IMG/VR virus record: IMGVR_UViG_3300036715_001140
Location: 62,001-126,000 of that record
DNA from: a virus
Length of the DNA stretch: 64,000 nucleotides
Reading direction: 5' to 3' (one strand)
Shown here piece after piece: positions 48,357 to 57,043 of the stretch; positions within the stretch are counted from its first letter, which is position 1, and the number at the start of each line of letters is the position of its first letter. The notes under the pieces were generated by a model. That model had not been told where the DNA came from and ran no database searches. It saw only the letters and a list, made by a program, of their open reading frames with translations. The position numbers were made by a program, and so were the translations under genes.

Positions 48357-50249
48357 TTATTCAGCTACTCCAAGTATTTGTTTTCTTGTAGTAACATCGT
48401 TACCAACTATATCTAAGAATTTTACTCCATCTTTAGTAGATACTGGTCTAACCTTTAAGAGTTTTCGTGTTTCTTTATTAAAAGCTATCTCTTCGAGTTC
48501 ATCAGGTTCAGCTTCTGCCCAACCTTTCAATCGTGTTATTACTGCACCTTTAGGAGCTTTCTTCTGAATCTCTTTTAAGGTATAACCAAATATTTTTTTA
48601 TTTTTAGATGAAGCAACAAATAGTGGTGAGTCTACTATATATACCATATCAAGTTCAAAGACTTGTGGAACTAACATATACAAAGATGTAAGCCAAAGAT
48701 TAAGAATGTGATAACCATCAGGATCAGGGTCAACTAATGCAATTACTCTACCTACGCTAAAATTTGGAGTTACACCTGTTTTAAATGATTTTGGATCAAC
48801 TCCTATTCCTGACAAAACCGTTTGTATTACTTTACTAGATAATGCTGATGCTTTACTCTTTTTAGCAATATTAGGAATTGCCTTACCTTTCATCTTAAAA
48901 ATCATTTGATAGTATTTATCTCTTGCTGCTTTTGAAGTTCCAGCCGCAGAGTCTCCTTCTACAAAGAATATCTCACGATCTGAAGCTGGACACTTACTAT
49001 CACAAGTTGTTAAGATACCAGGTAGTACTGCTCCTCTAGCATTATCTTTTATAGCAGAAGCAGCTTTCATTATCTTTTTAGATTGCTCTTTTGCTTGACG
49101 TATTGCTAAGGCTCTTACAATAAGTTCTTTAATCATAGACTTATTCTTTGACAGCCATGTTTTAAGTGCAGCCTCTAATTCTACTTCAAACTCTTTAGGA
49201 ATAGGAGACTTCAATTCATCTTTAGTTTGACCTTTGTACTGAGCCTCCGCAATCTTAACATTTACAAAACCTATTAAACCTGCTTTAAGGTCACTCTCTT
49301 TCATTTGTTTTTTCTTATTACTAACTAATGAATTGAAAGCTTTTACTAAAGTTTTATAGAAACTTGAAATGTGTGTACCACCTTCAGGGTTATGTACACC
49401 ATTAGTAAATCCTTCAAAAAGGGCTTCATCAGTAGATGACCACTGAGCAATTACTGAACCGTACTTTGATTTTATCTGAAAAGGCTTTTTACCCAATACT
49501 TCTAATTTATTTTCTTCTATCTTTGTTTTTAAGTAATCAAGAGCTCCATCTGGTTTAAAATACTCTACAGTTTTTAGTCCTTTCTTAGTCTCATACTCAA
49601 AGTGAATTTTTACTGGACTATCAATCATTGAAGTAATATTTAACCAATTCTTAATATCATCAAGATTGATTGAATCCAATTTAACTTGTTCAATAGTGTT
49701 ATCAAAAGTAAATCGAATAATGGTACCACAATTATTCTTTGCAAACTCTGCATCTGGCTTCTTTTTTATAACTTCAGTAACAGGTTTACCTTTTTGAAAT
49801 TTTTGATAATACCATTGTTCTCTATAGGTCCAAACTTCAAAAACAGATGAAATAGCATTAGTTGCAGCAATACCCGTACCATGTGTACCTCTCCCAGCTG
49901 TATACGAATTATCATCAAATTTTCCACCAGCTTGAATCATAGTTAATACAGCTGTTAAGGTTGATATCTTAGCTTTCTTATGAATACCTACTGGTATACC
50001 ACGTCCTCTATCTGCTACGGTAAAAGTATGTTCTTTCTTTGTTTTATCTTTAGTATACTTTATATAAATATTCCATTTTTTACTACCCTGCTTTGTCTCT
50101 CCAAATTCATCAATGGCGTTATCAACACCTTCTTTTAAACCATGCTGCATAGGATTAGATCCTAAATACATGGTTGGTCTTGCCCTTACTTTATCCACAT
50201 CAGCTAAATGTACCTTAATACTATCTTCTGTATACTTTTTTGATGACAT
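48357..50249 (-). CDS. Type II DNA topoisomerase, GyrB/ParE-like subunit (T4 gp39/60 type)
   Basis: ATPase and TOPRIM subunit, 630 residues. GHKL ATPase motifs: GVDNAIDEF, TVADRGRGIPVGIHKKAK and GRGTHGTGIAATNA. TOPRIM motifs: FFVEGDSAAGTSKAARD (Glu) and ALVDPDPDGYHI (DxD; note DPDP rather than DxDxDG with D-G intact). It drives strand passage with the 46834-48273 product. AAAGGAGAATTAG precedes the ATG. Unlike T4, one gene encodes the whole subunit. Confidence 0.95.
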   Translation of the reverse strand: MSSKKYTEDSIKVHLADVDKVRARPTMYLGSNPMQHGLKEGVDNAIDEFGETKQGSKKWNIYIKYTKDKTKKEHTFTVADRGRGIPVGIHKKAKISTLTAVLTMIQAGGKFDDNSYTAGRGTHGTGIAATNAISSVFEVWTYREQWYYQKFQKGKPVTEVIKKKPDAEFAKNNCGTIIRFTFDNTIEQVKLDSINLDDIKNWLNITSMIDSPVKIHFEYETKKGLKTVEYFKPDGALDYLKTKIEENKLEVLGKKPFQIKSKYGSVIAQWSSTDEALFEGFTNGVHNPEGGTHISSFYKTLVKAFNSLVSNKKKQMKESDLKAGLIGFVNVKIAEAQYKGQTKDELKSPIPKEFEVELEAALKTWLSKNKSMIKELIVRALAIRQAKEQSKKIMKAASAIKDNARGAVLPGILTTCDSKCPASDREIFFVEGDSAAGTSKAARDKYYQMIFKMKGKAIPNIAKKSKASALSSKVIQTVLSGIGVDPKSFKTGVTPNFSVGRVIALVDPDPDGYHILNLWLTSLYMLVPQVFELDMVYIVDSPLFVASSKNKKIFGYTLKEIQKKAPKGAVITRLKGWAEAEPDELEEIAFNKETRKLLKVRPVSTKDGVKFLDIVGNDVTTRKQILGVAE

Positions 50250-50260
50250 CTAATTCTCCT

Positions 50261-50767
50261 TTAATCTAAGTTTTTAACCGTTATCTTTGTATTCAGTTTC
50301 AAATCTTTTGAACGTTTATTTATTCTGGCTTTATATATTAATGTATCTCTTACTTGCATTAAGATTCTTCCTAGCCAATTCTCACCTTTACCTCCACATG
50401 TTCCCCATATTACATCTCCCCAAGTATTGCCTTCAATTAAGATAGCATTATCCGTCTTTATTAACTTTGATCTCAGTTGTTTGTGCTTTGAAAACTTTTG
50501 ATACACTAGATCATACATAATTTGATATTTAACTTCATCCCAATCAGATCTTAATTCAATTCTTCTTCCCAACTTTTTGGCATCATTTGGATCAGATAGT
50601 TTAGAAAAATGTCTTAAATTTTCTTCAGTCCTGTTTTTAAGTTTCAATGCTTGAAATGCATGTTCTACTGTTGGAAAGGAAATGTCATCTACAACTACTA
50701 CTGAAGGATAAAAGTTTGAAAGGAAGTTATACTCATCATGAAAATCATTTATAATTTGTCTAGACAC
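50261..50767 (-). CDS. NADAR (YbiA-like) protein
   Basis: 168 residues with NADAR/YbiA signature: INDFHDEYNFLSNFYPS, FPTVEHAFQALKLKN, DWDEVKYQIMYDLVYQKF and WGDVIWGTCGGKGENWLGRI followed by LMQVRD. Family members are N-glycosidases that remove ADP-ribose from nucleobases; NADARs were reported to reverse guanosine ADP-ribosylation of DNA. A GTG start at 50767 is chosen because AAAGGATTTAAA lies upstream. It could protect phage DNA from DarT-like toxins. Confidence 0.85.
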   Translation of the reverse strand: MSRQIINDFHDEYNFLSNFYPSVVVVDDISFPTVEHAFQALKLKNRTEENLRHFSKLSDPNDAKKLGRRIELRSDWDEVKYQIMYDLVYQKFSKHKQLRSKLIKTDNAILIEGNTWGDVIWGTCGGKGENWLGRILMQVRDTLIYKARINKRSKDLKLNTKITVKNLD

Positions 50768-50798
50768 TTTAAATCCTTTCTTAATATTATTAACATTA

Positions 50799-51083
50799 TT
50801 AGATATCATCTCGTGGATCAAAACAATTTCTACATTCTACTGGTAGATTAGCTTTAAAGTTTTTAACAATTTTCTTTATCTGATAATTGTAATCGTCTAA
50901 GTCTCTTTTAGACATATACTTTCCATCTCTTTTTATACGAAAAGAGAATCCATCTTCAGTTTTAGAGATAATTAGTTTTCTATTATCAGACATCACAAAA
51001 ACTAACTTACCGTTATTTGTGACTTTAACTGTTTTAAACTTTCGGTTAGATAAATACTCTTGTACTATTTTTAAATCTAACAT
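50799..51083 (-). CDS. Hypothetical protein (94 aa)
   Basis: Not recognised. Basic; ends FKANLPVECRNCFDPRD (Cys pair). The start at 51083 follows GGAGTTTTG and overlaps the upstream stop (TGATG). Confidence 0.6.
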   Translation of the reverse strand: MLDLKIVQEYLSNRKFKTVKVTNNGKLVFVMSDNRKLIISKTEDGFSFRIKRDGKYMSKRDLDDYNYQIKKIVKNFKANLPVECRNCFDPRDDI

Positions 51084-51547
51084 CAAAACTCCAATTGGTC
51101 TAAAAGATTAAGACCATCTCTTTTCTGAAAATCCCAACACCTTTGAAGTTCATCCTTTAAAGGAAATCCAGTAGGAAATAAAAAAGCCAAGTCTTTAAGT
51201 GTAAAAAGATCTTCATTAGTAATAGTCCCTTTTATGTAATATAAGTACATGATCAATGTACCTATATTATTAGATAAGATAATAAGGAACAATATAACGT
51301 ATGGTGAAAGATTCAGTTTTATATTTTTACTTATAGTGTAGATAGATAAAAACTCTTTTATCTCTATTTTCATCTTTTCTACTACGTCTTCAAGAAAGTC
51401 ATGATCTTTTTCTTCTAGTATAGAGCATTGGATAAATGTAATAGAAAGATCATCTGATAGTTTTCCAACTTTTAAATCCTTAAATTCTTGGAGCCATATT
51501 CTAAAATGAGTCTGTTTATCCAATACTTGTGATAACTCATGGTTCAT
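51083..51547 (-). CDS. Hypothetical protein with one membrane-like segment (154 aa)
   Basis: Not recognised. A hydrophobic stretch (LSPYVILFLIILSNNIGTLI, then MYLYYI) could be a membrane span. Start at 51547 follows GGAGATACAG; the longer frame begins with TTG. Confidence 0.6.
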   Translation of the reverse strand: MNHELSQVLDKQTHFRIWLQEFKDLKVGKLSDDLSITFIQCSILEEKDHDFLEDVVEKMKIEIKEFLSIYTISKNIKLNLSPYVILFLIILSNNIGTLIMYLYYIKGTITNEDLFTLKDLAFLFPTGFPLKDELQRCWDFQKRDGLNLLDQLEF

Positions 51548-51923
51548 CTGTATCTCCAATAATTAAAGATTTAATATCTGACGGTAATTTTTTTACTGAG
51601 TGTTTTTCACCATATCTAGACACCTGTGATGTAATCCAATTCTTTATTTGTTCTGTAGAAGTTAATTGAGATTGCTCTGTTAATTCTATCTCTGACAACC
51701 AAGGAAATTGTGCTAGAATAAAAGGTCTACATAAAACACTAGCTCTAGGAACCATAGATATTGGCACATCTGTAGAAAATAAATAATCCATAAACTCTTT
51801 AGTACCTAAAATAAGTTTAGGACTATACAACCTACCTGTAGATACGGTAAGTAAATCTCCCAAATGAAATTCTTTTTGTTGTTCCTCATTTGTTGAACTT
51901 TTAGTATTATTGTTGTAGGACAT
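51537..51923 (-). CDS. Hypothetical protein (128 aa)
   Basis: Not recognised. Ends GEKHSVKKLPSDIKSLIIGD. CTGGAGAAAAGTAA precedes the ATG; it overlaps the next gene by 11 bases. Confidence 0.6.
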   Translation of the reverse strand: MSYNNNTKSSTNEEQQKEFHLGDLLTVSTGRLYSPKLILGTKEFMDYLFSTDVPISMVPRASVLCRPFILAQFPWLSEIELTEQSQLTSTEQIKNWITSQVSRYGEKHSVKKLPSDIKSLIIGDTDEP

Positions 51924-52154
51924 TTACTTTTCTCCAGTCTTTAAGAGAAGATATGATCTTTCTGCAAGTTTACATTTACGACTACGATAAAAACATGTAA
52001 CAAATTTTTGTTTTGACATTAAGGTTAATTGATCATCAAAAAGAGTACAAAAACCTGTAGGCAGATCATAAGCATTTTCAGCTATTGTAACTTTAAGTTT
52101 AGAACATGAACCACAAGTTTCTTTAGAACATGGAATACTATATACTATCTTCAT
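51924..52154 (-). CDS. Small Cys-rich protein (76 aa)
   Basis: Not recognised. PCSKETCGSCSKLKVTI and FCTLFDD, then VTCFYRSRKCKLAE, give six Cys probably binding one metal. GGAGATGACTA precedes the ATG. Confidence 0.65.
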   Translation of the reverse strand: MKIVYSIPCSKETCGSCSKLKVTIAENAYDLPTGFCTLFDDQLTLMSKQKFVTCFYRSRKCKLAERSYLLLKTGEK

Positions 52155-52164
52155 TAGTCATCTC

Positions 52165-52410
52165 CTAGCTATTACAATTTATACATCCACGTATTCCATT
52201 ATGACTGAATATTACTTTTATACCAGTAAATTCTTCTTCAATCTTCTCAAGAAGAGCAGGATTGGTTAAAATTACTGCTATAGCTTCAACTAGATTTAAT
52301 GACTTAGTTATTCTTGAAATCCATTGGTTAAATATCTTTACATCCTTATTTTTTCCAGCCACTGTAAATATTAAGTTAGAACTTGAAGATCCTGAGTGTT
52401 TAGTAGTCAT
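52165..52410 (-). CDS. Hypothetical protein (81 aa)
   Basis: Not recognised. Alpha/beta; ends HNGIRGCINCNS. GGAGATTAAAA precedes the ATG; overlaps the upstream gene by 11 bases. Confidence 0.6.
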   Translation of the reverse strand: MTTKHSGSSSSNLIFTVAGKNKDVKIFNQWISRITKSLNLVEAIAVILTNPALLEKIEEEFTGIKVIFSHNGIRGCINCNS

Positions 52411-52705
52411 TTTTAATCTCCTTTAGTATAACTGTAGGTTTATTGGTTTTTATCTTAATAACGGATTTATTTACCTTTGGTAAAACAAAAGCTTTAAACT
52501 CTACACCAGAACCTTTATACGGTTGATTATTAATGGCCTTATAAAAAGAACTTTCTTCGATACCCAATACTTTTAATGGTCCATTAACTTGTACTGTAAT
52601 CTTATCCTGTTTTAATACTCCAGAAGATTCTCCACAACGACAAGACCTCACATCTGTAATTAGTTTAAATACATCATAACACTTTAAGCAATATGCAAGT
52701 TTCAT
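52400..52705 (-). CDS. Conserved-looking phage protein with N-terminal zinc site (101 aa)
   Basis: KLAYCLKCYDVFKLITDVRS and CRCGESSGVLKQ make a CxxC...CxC zinc site, and VNGPLKVLGIEESSFYKAI follows. This order (C-x2-C, D-V-x-x-L, C-x-C-G, G-x-x-x-x-L-G-I) is met in small proteins of other phages; function unknown. Confidence 0.65.
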   Translation of the reverse strand: MKLAYCLKCYDVFKLITDVRSCRCGESSGVLKQDKITVQVNGPLKVLGIEESSFYKAINNQPYKGSGVEFKAFVLPKVNKSVIKIKTNKPTVILKEIKNDY

Positions 52706-52709
52706 TTTT

Positions 52710-53516
52710 TTAGCCTCTTTCTTTCATTTTAGCGTTAAGTTCTTGTTTGAATTTATTTGTAACAGGTTTAGGTTCTACATCAGATTTAAGTTTGAAAGTT
52801 AATTTATATTCCATAGCTGTTGGTCGAATTTGAGTATGTGTCTCTACTATACATAATCCAAATCTGTTGGCAATATCCTCAGAGATATTTTTTATATCTT
52901 CATTTAATATTGACAACTCCGATGTTCCAAATTGCTTAAATTCATGATGTCCGACAACAGGTCTTTTAGTACTAACTGTTTCGTCTTGAACTTTAAGATT
53001 CAATAGTGATCGTGCTACATTGTAACACTTTGTACATAATCCTCCTGTTTTATAACCATCCTTTAAAGATACACCGTATAGTGTAATATCTTTGTGTGGA
53101 AATGATTTACCACAACAGTCACAAATTAGTTTTGTTGCATCAGACTTACAGATATTAACTACTCCATTGGTATTGTCTATTTCTTTAAAACATCTAAATG
53201 GTGCTAAACCTCCGCATTTTGTGGCGTAAGTAAAATGATACTTATCACCATGTTTGAAATTAACTTTTACTACAGTTCCATCAATATTAGAGTTGCAATA
53301 CTGTAGTTGCATAATTTTGTTAGAGATGTCTGGTTCAATTTGAAACAAAAGATTTGATTTAGTCCATTTTATCTGAGACAATGGAAGAACTATTACTTCT
53401 TTGGTAACTTTATTCCTGAGTGAATAACCGGAACTTGATACTTTTACTACTTTCATACGACTGTCATCTAACATTATAACTTTCATTCCCAAATGCTCTT
53501 CATGATGCTTCTTCAT
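52710..53516 (-). CDS. Hypothetical zinc-site protein (268 aa)
   Basis: Not recognised. The middle has LICDCCGKSFPHKDITLYG and GGLCTKCYNVARSLL, a two-CxxC zinc module resembling those of HNH-adjacent domains but without the His residues. The N-terminal 90 residues look like a small beta barrel (MKVIMLDDSRMKVVKVSSSG). GGAGGCTAGG precedes the ATG at 53516. Confidence 0.65.
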   Translation of the reverse strand: MKKHHEEHLGMKVIMLDDSRMKVVKVSSSGYSLRNKVTKEVIVLPLSQIKWTKSNLLFQIEPDISNKIMQLQYCNSNIDGTVVKVNFKHGDKYHFTYATKCGGLAPFRCFKEIDNTNGVVNICKSDATKLICDCCGKSFPHKDITLYGVSLKDGYKTGGLCTKCYNVARSLLNLKVQDETVSTKRPVVGHHEFKQFGTSELSILNEDIKNISEDIANRFGLCIVETHTQIRPTAMEYKLTFKLKSDVEPKPVTNKFKQELNAKMKERG

Positions 53517-53547
53517 CCTAGCCTCCAAAGATTTTTAGCGTATGTTA

Positions 53548-53787
53548 CTACAACTCCGACATTGTCTTTTTAATATGTACTATTCTAGTATTATGATAAT
53601 CTATCTTCTTCTTCTTACTTAGACTAAACTTAATTTGTGTTTTAATCTTTTGTTCCAAAATATCTACTGTTTCTTCTTATAAAGATAATCCAATGTTACT
53701 CTGTAAACAAGCAAACTTAATCCAAGCTGTAGCATGAGTATTTTCGGATTGATAGCAAATACATTCATAATACCTTACTTTAGCTGG
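53548..53787 (-). pseudogene. Broken gene with in-frame TAA and no start
   Basis: One frame reads PAKVRYYECICYQSENTHAT, AWIKFACLQSNIGLSL, TAA (53677-53679), EETVDILEQKIKTQIKFSLS and ends VHIKKTMSEL with TAG. No start codon precedes the first Pro codon, where ATG CCA would be expected. The peptide looks like genuine protein throughout; CAA to TAA explains the internal stop. The rest of the 53517-53798 gap holds nothing else. Confidence 0.5.
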
Positions 53788-53798
53788 TTACTAAAGAC

Positions 53799-54455
53799 CT
53801 ATTCAAATATTTGATTCACCTTATCTACATAATCTTGAAGATACATATTATATCTTGTATTATTATACTTTTTCATGATAGCCTTTATAGCTTCTTTCTT
53901 AGTATAAGAGCTACATCCTATTTGAACTTTAGTAAGGTCATCCTTATAAATAATAATAGCTCTATTATTAGTACCGCAATAGTACACTATTTTATGAATC
54001 AACCTGGTATCTTTATTTACTTTATCTTTGAACTCCCTTATAAATTCTTCTGATAACTTTTGATATTTAGATATGTAATACCAATCTACTTTATCTTTAA
54101 ACTCCCTTATAAATTCTTCTGATAGCTTTTGATAATTAGATATACAGTTCCAATCTACTTTATCTTTAAACTCCCTTATAAATTCTTCTGATAGCTTTTG
54201 ATAATTAGATATATAATACCAATTTACTATATCTTTAAACTCCCTTATAAATTCTTCTGATAACTTTTGGTATATAGATATACAATACCAATTTACTTTA
54301 GTCCTAAACTCCCTTATAAATTCTTCTGATAGAATTTGACATTTAGATATATAATACCAATCTATGCTATTCTTATCTTTAATCCTTTTTATATATTCTA
54401 TCTTGTTATTACTTTTACTAAATCCTTGTTCAGTAAACTTAGGTATTGCCCTCAT
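53799..54455 (-). CDS. Tandem 23-residue repeat protein (218 aa)
   Basis: Not recognised in function. Five consecutive repeats of about 23 residues cover residues 32-146, consensus D-W-x-x-I-S-x-Y-Q-K-L-S-E-E-F-I-R-E-F-K-D-K-V, followed by a compact C-terminal domain (TRLIHKIVYYCGTNNRAIII, EAIKAIMKKYNNTRY). Similar I-S-x-x-Q-x-L-S-E-x-F-I-x-x-F repeats occur in giant-virus and phage proteins. GGAGAACAATTT precedes the ATG, which overlaps the preceding stop (ATGA). Confidence 0.75.
   Translation of the reverse strand: MRAIPKFTEQGFSKSNNKIEYIKRIKDKNSIDWYYISKCQILSEEFIREFRTKVNWYCISIYQKLSEEFIREFKDIVNWYYISNYQKLSEEFIREFKDKVDWNCISNYQKLSEEFIREFKDKVDWYYISKYQKLSEEFIREFKDKVNKDTRLIHKIVYYCGTNNRAIIIYKDDLTKVQIGCSSYTKKEAIKAIMKKYNNTRYNMYLQDYVDKVNQIFE
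54018..54362 (-). repeat. Five tandem 69-base coding repeats
   Basis: Each unit encodes one 23-residue repeat of the 53799-54455 protein. On the plus strand the shared core is CTCCCTTATAAATTCTTCTG. Units differ by a few bases, so they are not freshly made. Confidence 0.9.
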
Positions 54456-55081
54456 AAATTGTTCTCCTTATTATTGTCAGTAGGCAAAAAAGACTCAAAC
54501 TTTTTTGAGGAAATCCTAATACAGCTGCTTAATTCAAAGGCAATAGTATAGTCTTTAGTCTGTAAGCGTGAATTATCTTTAATGTGTACCCACTGTCCTC
54601 GCCGAAATGCTGCGGAAGTATTACGTACTCCGTATACTTCTAGTTTACCAGATTCAAGTAGTTGTAAAACTCTATGTGCAGTAGTAGTAAAGGCAACTTC
54701 TGTTTTAAGCAGATAATAAAGATTATTGCCAAGATAGTGTATTGGAACAAGAATGGGCTTGTTTGTTACAACCTTGTTAGGCTCTTTACTATAAGTAGCG
54801 GGAGTTAAAGTCAACTTATGAGGAACCGAAAGCTTTTCAAAAGTAGTATTAGTATTTATTGCCCCAATAGAAGTGAGATTGTCAGCTACCTTTGGGTAGG
54901 CTTCAACAGCAAGTGCTGTCTTGACTGCTAACTCCAGTCTTTTACCTGTTTCTTTATACAAACCTGTTAAAATAGAGCCAGTAGTAGAATCAACTTTTTG
55001 ATCAAGTACTGCCTGCATTACTGTTCGTATTTCAGTAAACTCTTTCATTATGGGACTGCTAGTAACAATATTCGTAAACAT
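54452..55081 (-). CDS. Hypothetical protein (209 aa)
   Basis: Not recognised. The C-terminal half resembles a small beta-sheet domain (IHYLGNNLYYLLKTEVAFTT, AFRRGQWVHIKDNSRLQTKD). The start at 55081 is chosen because AAAGGAGAAGTATA lies upstream. Base composition is slightly less A+T-rich than its neighbours. Confidence 0.65.
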   Translation of the reverse strand: MFTNIVTSSPIMKEFTEIRTVMQAVLDQKVDSTTGSILTGLYKETGKRLELAVKTALAVEAYPKVADNLTSIGAINTNTTFEKLSVPHKLTLTPATYSKEPNKVVTNKPILVPIHYLGNNLYYLLKTEVAFTTTAHRVLQLLESGKLEVYGVRNTSAAFRRGQWVHIKDNSRLQTKDYTIAFELSSCIRISSKKFESFLPTDNNKENNL

Positions 55082-55189
55082 TATACTTCTCCTTTCTGGT
55101 TGTAGGCTCAACTGCTTAAGATCTCGTTTTATTAACAGACTAATCCTTTTCATTTGTATTACCTCTTTAGAGGGTTCAACACAAGATGT

Positions 55190-55267
55190 CTATTTAAGTA
55201 TCCTACGGATATAAGCATCTGAAAGTTCTCGTATGCTATTTAAGGTCAGTTTCTTTTTAACCTCCAT
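55190..55267 (-). CDS. Micropeptide (25 aa)
   Basis: MEVKKKLTLNSIRELSDAYI plus RRILK; GAGGAGTAGGCT precedes the ATG and follows directly on the stop of the next gene upstream. Basic amphipathic helix; function unknown. Confidence 0.5.
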   Translation of the reverse strand: MEVKKKLTLNSIRELSDAYIRRILK

Positions 55268-55270
55268 AGC

Positions 55271-55531
55271 CTACTCCTCATCCTCACTGAGTTCAGCAAC
55301 CAACTTTTTAATAGCTTTTTGTACCTTAGCAGCTTGCTCAAGAGTAAAACTTTTACATGGAGCTATAATGCTAGTTCCATCTTTCTTTGTTATTTTTGTT
55401 TTTATACTGATCTTAACTTCTCCGCCATCATAAGAATATGCTTCTACCAGAATCTTGGATGAATCACTAATTTTAATAGGTTTGCTAGTAGCTAGTACTT
55501 TATGCTTTTTACTGTCCCAGTTTGAAGCCAT
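55271..55531 (-). CDS. Hypothetical protein, possible PC4-like fold (86 aa)
   Basis: The strand-rich middle (SKILVEAYSYDGGEVKISIK, TKKDGTSIIAPCKSFTLEQA) followed by a helix (KVQKAIKKLVAELSE) recalls PC4/YdbC-type single-strand DNA-binding proteins, but identity cannot be judged by eye. AAAGGAGACTAAA precedes the ATG. Confidence 0.6.
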   Translation of the reverse strand: MASNWDSKKHKVLATSKPIKISDSSKILVEAYSYDGGEVKISIKTKITKKDGTSIIAPCKSFTLEQAAKVQKAIKKLVAELSEDEE

Positions 55532-55542
55532 TTTAGTCTCCT

Positions 55543-55710
55543 TTAGACCCTAAGAATTGAAGGTAATGATAATTGCTTTTCTATCATTTTTCTTACCTGT
55601 CGATAATTATGCCATGTAATTAAAGAGTATGTTGGGTCTTTAGCATGAATACAACCAGTATTCTCTTTTGCACCACATTGAGCGCATACCCATGTCAAGT
55701 CTTTTGGCAT
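55543..55710 (-). CDS. Small zinc-binding protein (55 aa)
   Basis: MPKDLTWVCAQCGAKENTGC and IHAKDPTYS give C9, C12, C20 and H22, a likely zinc site; a basic helical tail follows. Its ATG overlaps the stop of the frameshifted gene upstream (TAATG). Confidence 0.65.
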   Translation of the reverse strand: MPKDLTWVCAQCGAKENTGCIHAKDPTYSLITWHNYRQVRKMIEKQLSLPSILRV

Positions 55711-56035
55711 TATTTTTTAACCTCCTTTCTTTTAGATTTGTTGGCATTAAGTTTCTTATGCAACTCTTTACCATAAAAGCAATTAATGTCAGAGTGGTCA
55801 TAAGCATAGCCAGAAATATACCATTGACCGGAGCTGTTAATTCCAAGCCTAGCTCCGCTTGATAGTAATATCTCATTGTTATTAAGATACACTTCAGCAT
55901 ACAGAAGTATTTTGTTTTTAAACAAACGATAGGATCAATTTTTCTTGCTTCATTTAAGATATATGAGAGGGGTGTTTCAAGATGAGACTTTAGGAGGGCA
56001 ATTGCTTTTTGCTTGGAGATCATCTTCACATTCAT
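55710..56035 (-). pseudogene. Frameshifted gene (two frames join)
   Basis: The first frame, from 56035, reads MNVKMISKQKAIALLKSHLE, PLSYILNEARKIDPI; the adjacent frame continues LFKNKILLYAEVYLNNNEIL, SSGARLGINSSGQWYISGYA and ends KLNANKSKRKEVKK. Joined near 55925 the protein is about 108 residues and continuous in character. One missing base near GATCCTATCGTTTG explains the break. A consensus promoter lies upstream. Confidence 0.6.
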
Positions 56036-56120
56036 TTTCCTATCCTTTCTACAACTAAAAGAAAGTTTTGGAAAAATATCATCAACTCTTATTCAATTTT
56101 ATATGATATTTCCCTGTTTC

Positions 56121-56149
56121 AGTTTATCATAAATATAAATAAATGTCAA
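56121..56149 (-). promoter_or_regulatory. Sigma-70-type promoter
   Basis: TTGACA (56144-56149), 17-base spacer, TAAACT (56121-56126) on the minus strand, with a GCACAAC/GTTGTGC hairpin (about 56162-56180) just upstream. It would drive the 55.5-56.0 kb genes. Confidence 0.65.
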
Positions 56150-56226
56150 ATATCAATTTTTGCACAACTCTTTGTTGTGCAATCTACATCTTTTAAAAAG
56201 TATGTATTTAAATTTATTAGGTTTTA

Positions 56227-56303
<77 letters not shown>

Positions 56304-56319
56304 ATTTTCTGATTATAAG

Positions 56320-56466
56320 TTACCTAACATGTTTGTGTGTGTCCGTGATCTTATGCATAAATTGATTCCAAAGAATCAGAGGTTTTGATAAACCTTTAAA
56401 GCCATTCATTTTCGTAAAATTACCTTTTACTTTACGAGCTTCTTTTGTTTCTTTAGCTTTCGCCAT
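56320..56466 (-). CDS. Small basic protein (48 aa)
   Basis: MAKAKETKEARKVKGNFTKM, NGFKGLSKPLILWNQFMHKI and a short tail. GGAGATTAAAA precedes the ATG. Ends just before tRNA-Arg. Function unknown. Confidence 0.6.
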   Translation of the reverse strand: MAKAKETKEARKVKGNFTKMNGFKGLSKPLILWNQFMHKITDTHKHVR

Positions 56467-56493
56467 TTTTAATCTCCATTTCTTATGATTTAA

Positions 56494-56562
56494 TTACTGA
56501 ATTAAGATACTCTTGAAATCCGAATACTGCTTTGCCCAATCTACTAATTCAGGATTCCTCAT
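56494..56562 (-). CDS. Possible micropeptide (22 aa)
   Basis: MRNPELVDWAKQYSDFKSIL plus IQ, without a clear ribosome binding site. An overlapping frame (MKTKNYLHEES) ends in it, so this may be a frameshifted remnant. Confidence 0.3.
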   Translation of the reverse strand: MRNPELVDWAKQYSDFKSILIQ

Positions 56563-56580
56563 GTAAATAATTTTTAGTTT

Positions 56581-56967
56581 TCATAACCATATCCCCATTT
56601 CTTTGTCAGTCCATAAAGAAGCATGAATTACAGATTTAGTATCTCTAAATCTAAGAGCCAGAAATTGCATTGGACCACTTGACCAAGGTTCAGCTTGAAG
56701 AAACTCTTCAACAGTAGACCCATTGTGCATGAAATATTGTTTTAGAATATGAGAATCTTCATCAAACATACCTTTAAGTACATTTGGAGTATCTTCTGAG
56801 TCTAATATACTCCTTTTAACTTTAGGTAAGATCTCATGCTTAATTACGTTACCATCTTTATCTAGATAGTCTCTTGTAGTTGTTTCAACATACTCAATCT
56901 TACGACAATGCTTTTGTAACCAGCGCTTAGCTTTTTCTGTTAATCCGATGAATTGTGTGCAACGCAT
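56581..56967 (-). CDS. Hypothetical protein (128 aa)
   Basis: Not recognised. Basic helical N-terminus (TEKAKRWLQKHCRKIEYVET), then an alpha/beta part with GSTVEEFLQAEPWSSGPMQF. GGAGGCGACCAACTC precedes the ATG. Confidence 0.65.
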   Translation of the reverse strand: MRCTQFIGLTEKAKRWLQKHCRKIEYVETTTRDYLDKDGNVIKHEILPKVKRSILDSEDTPNVLKGMFDEDSHILKQYFMHNGSTVEEFLQAEPWSSGPMQFLALRFRDTKSVIHASLWTDKEMGIWL

Positions 56968-57043
56968 GAGTTGGTCGCCTCCTTTTAGGAATTAGTAGAT
57001 CGAATGAACGCTCGATCTGATGCGTTTTACTCTTGAAAAAATA

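Noticed and set aside
54018-54362. CRISPR array
   Set aside because: The units are coding repeats of 69 bases in frame, without spacers.
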